This document shows, piece by piece, positions 28,503-37,497 of a DNA stretch of 64,000 nucleotides. The position numbers and the translations under genes are program-made. Source of the stretch: G963663315 sp963668255. Its GTDB lineage: Bacteria > Pseudomonadota > Gammaproteobacteria > Arenicellales > Poriferihabitantaceae. Within the stretch, counting starts at the first letter, position 1; each line of letters opens with the position of its first letter. A model generated the notes under the pieces. It was not told the origin of the DNA, ran no database searches, and saw only the letters and a list, made by a program, of their open reading frames with translations. The stretch covers positions 1,922,001 to 1,986,000 of the forward strand of contig OZ220708.1 of the NCBI GenBank assembly GCA_965116595.1. The letters are read 5' to 3'.

Positions 28503-29222
28503 TTACCCCGGCCTTGGTCCGAAGACGGCAGTCCCTATCCTGATCTGGGTGGCGCCCTCGGCGATGGCTGCTTCCATATCCGCAGTCATGCCCATCGACA
28601 GTTGGTCGAGGTCATGCCCTTTCCTGTTCAGATACTCGAACTGTTCCCGGCACTGTTGAAACACGAAGCGCTGCCGTTCAAAATCCGGTTCCGGTTTTGG
28701 AATGATCATCAAACCGCGCAGCTTCAGGTTGGGCAGCGTTCCGATATGACACGCCAGCCTTTCGGAGTCACTGACGCTGATGCCGGACTTTGATTCCTCC
28801 CCTTGCAGATTCAACTGGATCAGCGCATTGAGCGGTTCAGATCCCTCTCTGAACCGGTCCAGCCGGTCGGCCACCTTTGTCGATTCGATGGTATGCACCC
28901 AGTCAAATTTTTCTGCGATCATCTTGCATTTTCTGCTTTGTATATGTCCGATGAAATGCCAGCAGGGGGAACGGTCAATCTCATTTTCAGCACAATACTT
29001 CGCAACCCGGTCAATTTTCTCTACCCCTTCCTGCAGAAAATTTTCAGCAAATTGAAGATGCCCGTTTTCCAGCAATGCGATGATTTTCTCTATCCGGTGA
29101 CGCTTGCTGACGGCGATCAGTGATATTGAATCACTCGAACGGCAGTATTGTTCAGCATACCGGTCAATCGAATCCCGGGTCTGCCGATAGCGTTTCAGCA
29201 GTGAAATTTCTTCGCTTGTCAT
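28503..29222 (-). CDS. yggS: PLP homeostasis protein, YggS family
   Basis: 239 residues. The PLP-binding lysine sits in LIAVSKRH (about residue 40), then FAENFLQEG, WHFIGHIQSRKCK, and the C-terminal SMGMTADMEAAIAEGATQIRIGTAVFG block (about 208-234). Members carry PLP and keep the cellular PLP pool and amino-acid balance. It is the first gene of the yggS-proC-yggT set. Between it and argC lie a palindromic repeat (29279-29299) and the argC promoter region. Confidence 0.95.
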   Translation of the reverse strand: MTSEEISLLKRYRQTRDSIDRYAEQYCRSSDSISLIAVSKRHRIEKIIALLENGHLQFAENFLQEGVEKIDRVAKYCAENEIDRSPCWHFIGHIQSRKCKMIAEKFDWVHTIESTKVADRLDRFREGSEPLNALIQLNLQGEESKSGISVSDSERLACHIGTLPNLKLRGLMIIPKPEPDFERQRFVFQQCREQFEYLNRKGHDLDQLSMGMTADMEAAIAEGATQIRIGTAVFGPRPG

Positions 29223-29278
29223 CGCAGCCGGGTGTATCGCAGATATGGTCGTGAAAAATCCAGGTCAGAATGTCCCCG

Positions 29279-29299
29279 GCCCCCGATCAGGTCGGGGGC
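29279..29299. repeat. Palindromic REP-like element, intergenic copy
   Basis: GCCCCCGA / TCGGGGGC, an 8-bp perfect stem with a 5-base loop, followed by CAGGTCCTGG. A related hairpin with a matching flank lies inside argC (29589-29607). Confidence 0.65.
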
Positions 29300-29409
29300 A
29301 GGTCCTGGCCGAGGCGGATCGCGCCTTCGCCGCGGCCAATCCGAATTGTACCAGACCGGAACCCCTGTGATATGATATTTACGGCACACGAACGCATTGG
29401 AAAACCCCT

Positions 29410-30498
29410 ATGATCATAGACCCACAGCCAATCAATGTCGGAATTATTGGTGGCACCGGTTACACCGGGTTGGAGTTGTTGCGCCTGCTGGCATCCCATC
29501 CCCGAGCCAATGTAACGGCTATCACTTCCCGCGAAGAAGCCGGTAAGAAAGTCACGGATATATATCCCTCTCTGCGGGGGGACTGGGCTCCCCGGTCGAG
29601 CCGGGGACAGGCTCTGGTTTTCACCGATCCGGCGGAATCGGATCTTGCAGCCTGTGATCTGGTATTCAGTGCGACTCCCAGCGGGGTGGCGATGACCCAT
29701 GCCCGATCATTGCTCGAAAGCAACGTCAAATTTATTGATTTGTCAGCGGATTTCCGACTCAGTGATGTCGCCGTGTGGGAGCAATGGTATGGACGCAGAC
29801 ATGCCTGCCCGGACCTGGTTGACGAGGCGGTGTATGGATTGCCGGAAGTCCATCGGGAGTCGATAAAAACCGCCCGACTGGTTGCCAATCCCGGATGCTA
29901 CCCGACAGCGATTCTATTGGGATTTCTACCGTTGATTGAAAACCGGTTGATTGATGTCACCACCCTGATCGCAGATGCGAAATCCGGTGTCTCCGGCGCT
30001 GGCCGGGAGGCGGACCGAAAGACCTCCTTTTGCGAAGTGGCGGATTCGTTCAAAGCCTATAGCGCATCCGGTCATCGTCATCTGCCGGAGATAAAACAGG
30101 GGTTGCAGCAAGTATCCGATGATCCTGTTGAACTGGTGTTTATCCCGCATTTATTGCCGACGATCCGGGGTATCCATGGCACCCTGTATGCCCGTTTGTC
30201 GAAGCAGGGCGCAGCGCTGGGTATTGACCGTATCCATCAGATTTTCATCGAGCGTTATCAACACGAACCCTTTGTCGATGTGATGGAGCCAGGCTCGCAC
30301 CCTGATACGCGCAGTGTCCGTGGTTCCAATCACTGCCGGTTGTCGATTCACCGGCCACAGGACGGCGATACTATCGTAGTCCTGGCGGTGGAAGACAATC
30401 TGGTCAAAGGCGCCGCCGGACAGGCTATTCAGAACATGAATCTGATGTCGGAATATGAAGAAACCACTGGGCTGTCAGGTATCGCACTGGTACCCTGA
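29410..30498 (+). CDS. argC: N-acetyl-gamma-glutamyl-phosphate reductase
   Basis: 362 residues, a little longer than usual. NIGIIGGTGYTG-like NADP motif at the N-terminus (VGIIGGTGYTGLELLRLL), catalytic Cys in VANPGCYPTAILL (about 157-169), and SGVSGAGR near 195. It reduces N-acetylglutamyl phosphate in arginine synthesis. Residues about 58-67 (DWAPRSSRGQ) are an apparent insertion: the DNA beneath is a palindrome related to the intergenic repeat 300 bases upstream. The frame is kept, and the site lies in a surface-type region before the second strand of the Rossmann domain, so activity is probably retained. Confidence 0.95.
   Translation: MIIDPQPINVGIIGGTGYTGLELLRLLASHPRANVTAITSREEAGKKVTDIYPSLRGDWAPRSSRGQALVFTDPAESDLAACDLVFSATPSGVAMTHARSLLESNVKFIDLSADFRLSDVAVWEQWYGRRHACPDLVDEAVYGLPEVHRESIKTARLVANPGCYPTAILLGFLPLIENRLIDVTTLIADAKSGVSGAGREADRKTSFCEVADSFKAYSASGHRHLPEIKQGLQQVSDDPVELVFIPHLLPTIRGIHGTLYARLSKQGAALGIDRIHQIFIERYQHEPFVDVMEPGSHPDTRSVRGSNHCRLSIHRPQDGDTIVVLAVEDNLVKGAAGQAIQNMNLMSEYEETTGLSGIALVP
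29589..29607. repeat. Palindromic repeat embedded in the argC reading frame
   Basis: TCCCCGG / CCGGGGA with loop TCGAG, then CAGGCTCTGG, which resembles the flank of the intergenic hairpin at 29279. It encodes part of a ten-residue segment absent from the ArgC sequences I recall. Confidence 0.6.
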
Positions 30499-30515
30499 CC
30501 GGCTGACAGTAAGCC

Positions 30516-33500
30516 ATGCTCCGACTATTACGAATAACAATCTGGACTATTGGCGTGCTGGTCGTGCTGATAGCGCTGCTGTCGGTCGTTGCCGCGCTGT
30601 CCCTGAATTCCGTGCAAGCGAAATCAATCATCTCTACCTATATCGAAAACAGAACCGGAAGGGTATTTTCAATTGATGGCAGACTGGGTGTGGCCATGGA
30701 CCTGTCTACCACAATCTTTGCAGAGGAGGTGCGGTTGTCGAACAGCGAATGGGCCCAGACTCCAGAAATGCTTTCGATCGGAAAATTATCATTATCGCTC
30801 TCTGTTACCGGATTTCTGAGTGGCGAGGGACTGATCAGGGAAATCCATGCCCAAAACCCGGTTTTATGGTTAGAGCGTAATCCTGAAACCGGAAGATTCA
30901 ACATCGACTTCAGGAAAGATACAGTTTCAGCCGACCGTTCCTACCCGACTTCCGTATTCTGGAGTTTTCTGCATTTCAGGCAGGCATCCATCGACAAAGG
31001 CCAGGTGATCTACTTTAATCCCCGGCGTAACTGGGAAGTCGAGATCACCGATGCCATTGCCCGCGCACATGCGATAGATCAGCCAATTGATCTCAACATG
31101 TCTGGCGTTGTGGAAAATACCCCGGTCGTTCTGGCCGGACAAATGGACAGTATTCAATCCATTATCGAGCGCGGCGAATCCGGGGTCAGTCTGCAAGGCC
31201 ACATCGTCAAACCGGAAAATACGCTGTTCATTGCCGGGACCATCAGTGAGGTCAGACGATGGAAGGGCCTGGACCTGGGTTTTGAGACTTTTATCACCGA
31301 CCTGTCTGAACTGTCCGGCCTGGCAGGGGTGCAATTGGTTCCCTACCGCGATCTCACGGCTTCCTGGCAGTGGCTTCAACCCGGGTCACCGAAGACATTG
31401 AGGATGGAATCGATCAAAGTCTCCGCCGCCGCCCATGGACTGCAATTGAATCTTGAAGGCCGCATAGGGCAGTTGCCCCGATTCAGGCAATTCGACCTGA
31501 CTTTTTCTGCCAGAGGCGACCTCAAACACGAGTTGATTCCGCAAGAGTGGAATCAGGACGTGGTACTGAATACCGACATAAAGGGAACGATTGCAGGTGA
31601 CAGGGAGGATTTGCGCCTGAGCGTGATTCACGGCGCCATACAGTCGGAAGGCATGAAACTGAATCTGGCTGGTACAGTAGAGCGTCTGCCTGGTGACTGG
31701 ACCAGCCCGCTGGAAGTCAGTCTCGAACTCGATGATCTGACCACCCTCGGAAATTTGATTAACCGGGATTTACCCAGCATTCCGAAGCTCTCGGCGTCTG
31801 CCGACATCTACCGTCTGGATAAAAAATTCAACCTGTTTAACTTTCTGCTTGACAATGACTCCCCGGATATCAAGGTGCTGGCTGCGGGCAGTATCGAAAA
31901 TCCGGGTGGACAGCAACGAGGCGTGATTGACTTCACTGCACAGGCCGGAACCGGATTTATCGGCCAGTTTACAAACTCCCGGATTGCCGGGTTGCTACAG
32001 GATTTGAACATCACCGGAACCATTCAACTGACCGCAGATGAAGTTTCGATTCCGGATTTCAGGATTAATGCAGCGGGACAGGGTATCCGCATTGACGGCG
32101 CGGGTGAGTTTGGGTCCATCAGCCATCCCGAAACCCTGAATGTCGATTTCAAGGCCAGCGTGCAGGGGCTCGACAAACTGAGTGATTGGGTCGGCCAGCC
32201 GCTACCCTCTACTGAAACGATTTTTGGCAGCGCAAACCTGTATGGCAATGCGCAGCAGGAATTGACCCTCGGCAACATTCAGTTGAATCTGACGGATTCC
32301 GCGGTCGGCGCCGCTCTGTCGGGTGAAATACGCAACCCTGGTAAATCGCAGATGCTGGCTATGGATTTTGATGTCGAATTCAAGCAGGCGGACTTTGTTC
32401 TCAAACACTATCCCGACCTGTCGATGAAGCAGCTTGTGACCGAACTGTTTCCTGCAAAGGGCAGGGGTCAGCTACGCAGTGTGGAAATGCAAAATGGCAG
32501 GATCAGACACAGCATGGAGAATCTGGAAATATCTTCCGATGCAGGCTTGAAGGGCAGGGTCACTGGTCGCATCGATCAGTTGTTTACCAGGCAGTGGGGT
32601 GGGCCTCTCTCAATCAGTGTTTCCGGAGAACCCGGCGAAAAGAGCTTACCCTCCGTCCACTCTGATCTTGTCGATTTGGAAGGCTATCTCCAAAGTACAG
32701 CCGAAGTGTCGGTTTCAGGACAGGGACTGGCAGTCGATCAGATTGATGCCAGAGTCATCTCCGGCTACAGCGAAACCAGGGTATCGGGAAAAATCGAAAG
32801 TCTGTCGCCCTTTGAAACGACCGGACTGGAACTGGTTGTCGACAGGCCGAGCCTCGACGCTCTCCTGGTTGAAGGAGCCTGGCCCGCTCTGGCCAGGGAT
32901 AACCCTGTGTCGGGCAGGCTGGGTTTCAAAAATGCCGGTCAGCCCGGCCAGCTGTCGTTTGATCTGAAATTGGCTGACAGCGATTTGAATGGCCACCTTT
33001 ATTGGCCGCCGGCCAATGACAAACAGTCTGAATCCGAAAACACGCAAACCGGAATAACCGGCAGGTTCAATTCACTGAATATGGATTTGACTCAATTGCT
33101 GAAAAAATCGGGAGACTCCCCCCACTTCTTTTCACAGAAGCCCATCCTGTTACCCTGGCTGGAAGATCTGGACTTGGAGATAGAGGCCGATTTCAAGCGT
33201 TTCAAGAACAGTATCCTGCTGCTTGAAAATGTCGTCTCGGATACGGTAGTACGCGATGGTCGGCTGAATTCTGAGATTACAAGTGAAAGCGCAAGAGCGG
33301 GAACCGGCAAAACGGGTCCTGGCTCGCTGGCCATCGGGTTGTCACTGTCAAATCTGTCACAGGGAAGACTGAAATCACGCATCGTGCTGGAAGGAGAGGA
33401 TGTTGATCTCTCTGCATTGATTAGCGCCGGTGACCTGGACTACGAGCGGAAGGGCAGCTTTTCAATCCAGACAGACATCAAGGGATCGGGCGGTACCGTT

Positions 33501-34022
33501 GCCGAAATCATGGGCAGCGCCAATGGCCCGGTTCTGTTCAGATTGAATCATGCGACACTGAAACATCAGGGACTCCGGTTATTCGGCTCGGACCTGTTTC
33601 TGGGGTTGCTGACAATCGTCAATCCGTTCGAAAATCAGGATGAGATCATCAATCTCGAATGTGGCGTGATCAATTTCGATTTCAACGACGGGCTGGCTAC
33701 AAGCGGCCAGGGCATTGCGCTGCAAACAACCGGGTTCACCATGCTTGGCGGTGGATCAGTGGATTTGTCCGAAGAGAATCTGGACCTTGCGGTTTCCACC
33801 AAGGCCAGGAAAGGGTTGGGGGTCAATGTCAGTACCTTTGCCAATCTGATCGTAGTCAAAGGAAAGATCAACGACCCTGAAATCAGCGCCGGTGGACTGC
33901 TGCAGGGCGGAGTCAATATCGGGGTGGGTTTTTTGACCGGTGGACTGAGTTTGATCGCCAAGGGTCTGCTTGACCTGATCGATGCGAATTCCGATGTTTG
34001 CTCGATGGCGGCGAGAGGATAA
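30516..34022 (+). CDS. AsmA-family large envelope protein
   Basis: 1168 residues. One N-terminal helix (residues about 5-32, IWTIGVLVVLIALLSVVAALS) anchors a long periplasmic region. The N-terminal AsmA segment (TGRVFSIDGRLGVAMDLSTTIFAEEVRLSN) and the C-terminal AsmA_2-type block (near 985-1110, GSANGPVLFRLNHATLKHQG and LDLAVSTKARKGLGVNVSTF) are recognisable. The middle is beta-rich repeats. The superfamily forms grooves that carry phospholipids between membranes. It begins 18 bases after argC, possibly one transcript. Several related genes exist in most genomes; I cannot say which this is. Confidence 0.88.
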   Translation: MLRLLRITIWTIGVLVVLIALLSVVAALSLNSVQAKSIISTYIENRTGRVFSIDGRLGVAMDLSTTIFAEEVRLSNSEWAQTPEMLSIGKLSLSLSVTGFLSGEGLIREIHAQNPVLWLERNPETGRFNIDFRKDTVSADRSYPTSVFWSFLHFRQASIDKGQVIYFNPRRNWEVEITDAIARAHAIDQPIDLNMSGVVENTPVVLAGQMDSIQSIIERGESGVSLQGHIVKPENTLFIAGTISEVRRWKGLDLGFETFITDLSELSGLAGVQLVPYRDLTASWQWLQPGSPKTLRMESIKVSAAAHGLQLNLEGRIGQLPRFRQFDLTFSARGDLKHELIPQEWNQDVVLNTDIKGTIAGDREDLRLSVIHGAIQSEGMKLNLAGTVERLPGDWTSPLEVSLELDDLTTLGNLINRDLPSIPKLSASADIYRLDKKFNLFNFLLDNDSPDIKVLAAGSIENPGGQQRGVIDFTAQAGTGFIGQFTNSRIAGLLQDLNITGTIQLTADEVSIPDFRINAAGQGIRIDGAGEFGSISHPETLNVDFKASVQGLDKLSDWVGQPLPSTETIFGSANLYGNAQQELTLGNIQLNLTDSAVGAALSGEIRNPGKSQMLAMDFDVEFKQADFVLKHYPDLSMKQLVTELFPAKGRGQLRSVEMQNGRIRHSMENLEISSDAGLKGRVTGRIDQLFTRQWGGPLSISVSGEPGEKSLPSVHSDLVDLEGYLQSTAEVSVSGQGLAVDQIDARVISGYSETRVSGKIESLSPFETTGLELVVDRPSLDALLVEGAWPALARDNPVSGRLGFKNAGQPGQLSFDLKLADSDLNGHLYWPPANDKQSESENTQTGITGRFNSLNMDLTQLLKKSGDSPHFFSQKPILLPWLEDLDLEIEADFKRFKNSILLLENVVSDTVVRDGRLNSEITSESARAGTGKTGPGSLAIGLSLSNLSQGRLKSRIVLEGEDVDLSALISAGDLDYERKGSFSIQTDIKGSGGTVAEIMGSANGPVLFRLNHATLKHQGLRLFGSDLFLGLLTIVNPFENQDEIINLECGVINFDFNDGLATSGQGIALQTTGFTMLGGGSVDLSEENLDLAVSTKARKGLGVNVSTFANLIVVKGKINDPEISAGGLLQGGVNIGVGFLTGGLSLIAKGLLDLIDANSDVCSMAARG

Positions 34023-34135
34023 ATGAATCCGGCTGAATACCAGGCATGAGCAGCAAGGGGTTGAATAACCGGATATCAGGGGTAAACATTGTGCAAAAAA
34101 CGCAAAAGCTGTACGAAAAATATTTTTATCCGTTA

Positions 34136-34211
34136 TATAATCATGCCGTGCATTCAGGTGGGTGAATGAGTGGACACGATTAACGAGTTGGACATGGCAA
34201 CCGCCATGTCC
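34136..34211 (+). promoter_or_regulatory. glnA leader: -10 box and perfect hairpin
   Basis: The 258-base gap before glnA holds a TATAAT (34136-34141) without a clear -35 box, and a perfect 9-bp stem GGACATGGC / GCCATGTCC with loop AACC (34190-34211), 70 bases before the start codon. I see no sigma-54 box. Weak promoters of this kind often need an activator. Confidence 0.45.
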
Positions 34212-34280
34212 TGTTCCGGCGGGCTTCGACCTGCATAACTGAATAATGGCCGGGGTTACGGTCTAACCTGGAGTTTTACT

Positions 34281-35690
34281 ATGTCTGTATCAGATACGTT
34301 GGGTTTACTTAAAGAGTGTGATGCCAAGTTCGTGGATCTTCGATTTACCGATACAAAAGGGAAGGAACAGCATGTGACACTCCCGGTCGGGGCGGTAGAC
34401 GAAGATTTTTTTGAGGAAGGTAAAATGTTCGATGGTTCATCCATATCCGGATGGAAAGGCATCAACGAGTCGGACATGATCCTGATGCCGGACACCGACA
34501 GTGTGGTAATCGACCCGTTCAGCGAGGAAACGACAGTCAATATCCGGTGCGACATTATCGAGCCTTCCGATATGCAGGGCTATGAACGCGACCCGCGTTC
34601 GATTGCGAAGCGTGCGGAAGCCTATCTGGCGTCAACCGGCATTGGCGATACCGCTTACTTCGGTCCCGAAAACGAGTTTTTCCTGTTTGATTCGGTGCAA
34701 TGGCGCGATGACATGGAGCATTGTTTCTACAAGGTGGATTCCACCGAAGGCGCCTGGAACAGCGGCCGCAAGTACGAAGATGGCAATACAGGTCATCGTC
34801 CCGGAATCAAAGGCGGATATTTTCCTGTGCCTCCGGTCGACAGCCAGTCTGACGTCCGCGGTACGATGTGCCTGGTGATGGAACAGATGGGCCTTACGAC
34901 CGAAGTCCATCACCATGAAGTCGGTACTGCCGGACAGGGTGAAATCGGCATGAAGTTCAATACACTGGTTCTGAAGGCGGATGAAGTGCAGGTCTATAAA
35001 TATGTCGTGCACAATGTGGCCCACAATCACGGTCTGACGGCCACGTTCATGCCAAAACCCCTGGTCGGTGACAATGGTACGGGTATGCATGTGCATCAAT
35101 CGATCTTCAAGGGCGGGGAGAATGTATTTTCCGGTGATCAGTATGGCGGATTAAGTGATGAGGCGCTTTATTATATTGGCGGTATCTTCAAACATGCGAA
35201 AGCCATCAACGCCTACGCAAATGCCAGTACCAACAGCTATAAAAGACTGGTTCCAGGGTTTGAAGCCCCTGTCCTGCTCGCCTATTCCGCGAAAAACCGT
35301 TCTGCATCCTGTCGTATTCCCTATGTTGCAAACCCCAAGGGCCGGAGAATTGAAATCCGCTTCCCGGATTCGACAGCCAATCCTTACCTGGCGTTTTCAG
35401 CCATGCTGATGGCAGGACTGGATGGTATTCAAAACAAGATTCATCCCGGTGGTCCGGCAGACAAGGACCTTTATGACTTGCCGCCTGAAGAAGAAACCGA
35501 TTTTCCAACCGTTGCCCATGGTCTCGATATCGCTCTCGAAGCGCTGGACAATGACCGCGAGTTTCTGCTTGCCGGAGGAGTATTCAGCAACGATGCCATT
35601 GACGCTTATATCGAATTGAAAATGGAAGAAGTCGACCGGATGAGACTGGCGACCCATCCCGCTGAATTCGACATGTATTACAGCGTGTAA
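34281..35690 (+). CDS. glnA: Glutamine synthetase, type I
   Basis: 469 residues, exactly the proteobacterial GlnA length. Active-site blocks are present: FDGSSISGWKGI (50-61), ENEFFLFD (129-136), HHHEVGTAGQGEIG (209-222), and NRSASCRIPYV near 337. Tyr398 in DLYDLPPEE is the residue adenylylated in regulated enzymes, so GlnE-type control is likely. It makes glutamine from glutamate and ammonia. The ribosome site is CTGGAG. It stands alone, with no ntrBC directly downstream; REP elements follow. Confidence 0.97.
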   Translation: MSVSDTLGLLKECDAKFVDLRFTDTKGKEQHVTLPVGAVDEDFFEEGKMFDGSSISGWKGINESDMILMPDTDSVVIDPFSEETTVNIRCDIIEPSDMQGYERDPRSIAKRAEAYLASTGIGDTAYFGPENEFFLFDSVQWRDDMEHCFYKVDSTEGAWNSGRKYEDGNTGHRPGIKGGYFPVPPVDSQSDVRGTMCLVMEQMGLTTEVHHHEVGTAGQGEIGMKFNTLVLKADEVQVYKYVVHNVAHNHGLTATFMPKPLVGDNGTGMHVHQSIFKGGENVFSGDQYGGLSDEALYYIGGIFKHAKAINAYANASTNSYKRLVPGFEAPVLLAYSAKNRSASCRIPYVANPKGRRIEIRFPDSTANPYLAFSAMLMAGLDGIQNKIHPGGPADKDLYDLPPEEETDFPTVAHGLDIALEALDNDREFLLAGGVFSNDAIDAYIELKMEEVDRMRLATHPAEFDMYYSV

Positions 35691-35713
35691 CCTGTTCGTA
35701 AACCATTATTAAC

Positions 35714-35782
35714 GCGGGCGACCACAGGGGGTTGCCCCTACACATAATGGAACCGCGGGCGACCACGGGGGGTCGCCCCTAC
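35714..35782. repeat. Two tandem REP-like palindromes
   Basis: Copies at 35714-35741 and 35755-35782, 41 bases apart, share GCGGGCGACCAC and end CCCCTAC. The second folds as GGGCGACC / GGTCGCCC. Related copies occur at about 52562-52587 (other strand) and 57117-57141. The rest of this 118-base gap after glnA is featureless. Confidence 0.7.
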
Positions 35783-35807
35783 GTATCATTAAGCCGTGGA
35801 TAATCCC

Positions 35808-35871
35808 GAACCACTTCCAGAAACCCGTCTCCGAACTTTTCCAGCTTGGCGTGGCCGACGCCGCTGATATT
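35808..35871. repeat. 64-bp duplicate of the recQ 3' end
   Basis: Matches 37521-37584 at 62 of 64 bases. It encodes the RecQ C-terminal segment ISGVGHAKLEKFGDGFLEV but is cut off from the gene. The other copy is the real recQ end. The Fic gene lies exactly between the copies, and its stop codon falls at this copy's edge. Confidence 0.9.
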
Positions 35872-37453
35872 ATTCTGAAGATGGAAGTTTGGGGGCGGCC
35901 TTCCCTTCCAGGCCAGCCTTGACAAGGCGTGCCAGAAACCTGGAAAAAGGCACGATATTCTGTCCCACGCTTGCATCTTCCAGCGTGGTCATGCAGGTGT
36001 CCCGCTGCTCCAATGGAACAATGGTCCATGGATAGCCGCCACTCGCCAGCATCACATTCATCAAGAACCGTCCCATGCGACCATTGCCGTCCATATAGGG
36101 ATGGATATAGACAAATATAAAATGCCCGAGCACGACGCGAATAGACGGCTCTGTCTCTTCGCGCAGCAGATCAAGGAAAGCAGGCATCGCATCGCGCACT
36201 GCTTCACAGCTCGGCGGAACGTGCATAGACCGGCGAATATAAACCGGCCCGTTCCTGTAACCGGCAAGGTCGGCAGGACGTAGCAGACCCGCTGTTACCC
36301 CCGGCGCAAACATCTCCCTATACCAGATACGATGGTCATCATCGACGACAGTTCCGGGATTCTCGCCTCGCAGGACTTTTTCGATGCTTTCGCACACGGC
36401 CTGATAGGTCTGCCAATAACCACGCGCGGCAAGTGCATTGTGTTGTTCCCGATCATTTTCGTCGTCGTCTGGATTCCAGTTGCCAATGCGCACACGCTCG
36501 ATCAACTCCGGGCTGACACGATAGCCTTCGATGGACAGGGAATGATAGGCATCGGTGACATAAACATCCTCAACACGCTTGAGATATGCTTTGGTGTCTT
36601 TGGGCAGGCCTGGGGCTTTTGGGAACCACTCGATGATCGGGTCCCGCATGTCTTGCCACATCAGACGGATGCGACTGACATAAGGGGATTGTTCGTGTAC
36701 TGGCAGGATTATCGGACTTTGTGCCACAAAGGGATCGCTTTCCCGCACTGTGTACCCGGCTGCATGCATGGTGTTTATGATGTCGTCGGCGATTCGGTTA
36801 CGGTCGATATTACGGAACGCGCCTGCCAGCCGTCCGGCAATGACGCTATGTCCGCCTTCCAGCAAGTGGTCCAATACTTCGGAGGCATCCCGTACCATCG
36901 ACAATGAGGCACGCATGTCGATCGGGTTCTGCCTGAAATATCCTGGCGCGCACGTAATCAGGGCCACCGATAGCGAGAACAGGCGTAGCCCGTCTTTCAC
37001 TTCGATATTCTTGTCTTCCGGTATTGATGCGCGGACATCAAGCAATGATGTGTCGTGTGGCAATGTTGTGATGTTATTGCGCGCCTTGGCGGCCCGCACC
37101 AGTAATTGGCGCGGTATGGTCCAGTTTTCGGCATGGAGTGACAGGGACTGTTCCGGCGCCAGACACCAGTCCTTGCCCTTAAGATGTTGGAGATAGGCAG
37201 CGCAGAATGGCCAGAAGGAAGCATACCAGGAGGCGCTTTCCCCCGCCGTCTCGTCCGGGTGGGCCGGGATGTACCAGCCCTTGATCACCTCTTGCAGAAA
37301 GCTATTCCGGGTCAGGCGCTCCCGATGGGTCCGCGTCAGGTCGCCAGAGCGTATAGCCACCATGCCGCACTCTTGAAGCTCGTGGAGCGCCTCAAGGGAT
37401 TCAGCCAGTTTTTCCGAAAGTTTTGCCATGGTCGTTGCTAACTGTTCGCTCAT
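35870..37453 (-). CDS. Fic-domain protein (AMP-transferase type) with N-terminal DNA-binding-like region
   Basis: 527 residues. The catalytic motif HPYMDGNGRMGR begins at residue 451, with all key residues (His, Asp, Gly-Asn-Gly-Arg). SLSIEG (305-310) matches the inhibitory-helix motif [ST]-x3-E-[GN] found N-terminal to Fic domains that carry their own brake. The first 60 residues (LQECGMVAIRSGDL, RERLTRNSFLQEVIKGWYI) resemble the winged-helix start of AbiEi-type antitoxins, so self-regulation of transcription is plausible. I chose the ATG at 37453; a GTG at 37480 would put the upstream palindrome inside the gene. It sits between duplicated recQ ends, indicating insertion. Confidence 0.88.
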   Translation of the reverse strand: MSEQLATTMAKLSEKLAESLEALHELQECGMVAIRSGDLTRTHRERLTRNSFLQEVIKGWYIPAHPDETAGESASWYASFWPFCAAYLQHLKGKDWCLAPEQSLSLHAENWTIPRQLLVRAAKARNNITTLPHDTSLLDVRASIPEDKNIEVKDGLRLFSLSVALITCAPGYFRQNPIDMRASLSMVRDASEVLDHLLEGGHSVIAGRLAGAFRNIDRNRIADDIINTMHAAGYTVRESDPFVAQSPIILPVHEQSPYVSRIRLMWQDMRDPIIEWFPKAPGLPKDTKAYLKRVEDVYVTDAYHSLSIEGYRVSPELIERVRIGNWNPDDDENDREQHNALAARGYWQTYQAVCESIEKVLRGENPGTVVDDDHRIWYREMFAPGVTAGLLRPADLAGYRNGPVYIRRSMHVPPSCEAVRDAMPAFLDLLREETEPSIRVVLGHFIFVYIHPYMDGNGRMGRFLMNVMLASGGYPWTIVPLEQRDTCMTTLEDASVGQNIVPFSRFLARLVKAGLEGKAAPKLPSSE

Positions 37454-37460
37454 TATGCTG

Positions 37461-37474
37461 AGCGTATATTCGCT
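37461..37474 (-). promoter_or_regulatory. Candidate operator before the Fic gene
   Basis: AGCGTATATTCGCT is palindromic but for the T-T pair at positions 5 and 10, and lies 7 bases before the ATG at 37453. A related half-site (AATTCGCTTATT) lies at 37491-37502. A winged-helix N-terminus on the Fic protein could bind here. Confidence 0.5.
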
Positions 37475-37497
37475 TATCACGTTGTATCATAATTCGC

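Noticed and set aside
34047..34166. 39-residue frame in the glnA leader
   Set aside because: It spans the TATAAT box and has no clear ribosome site or family match.
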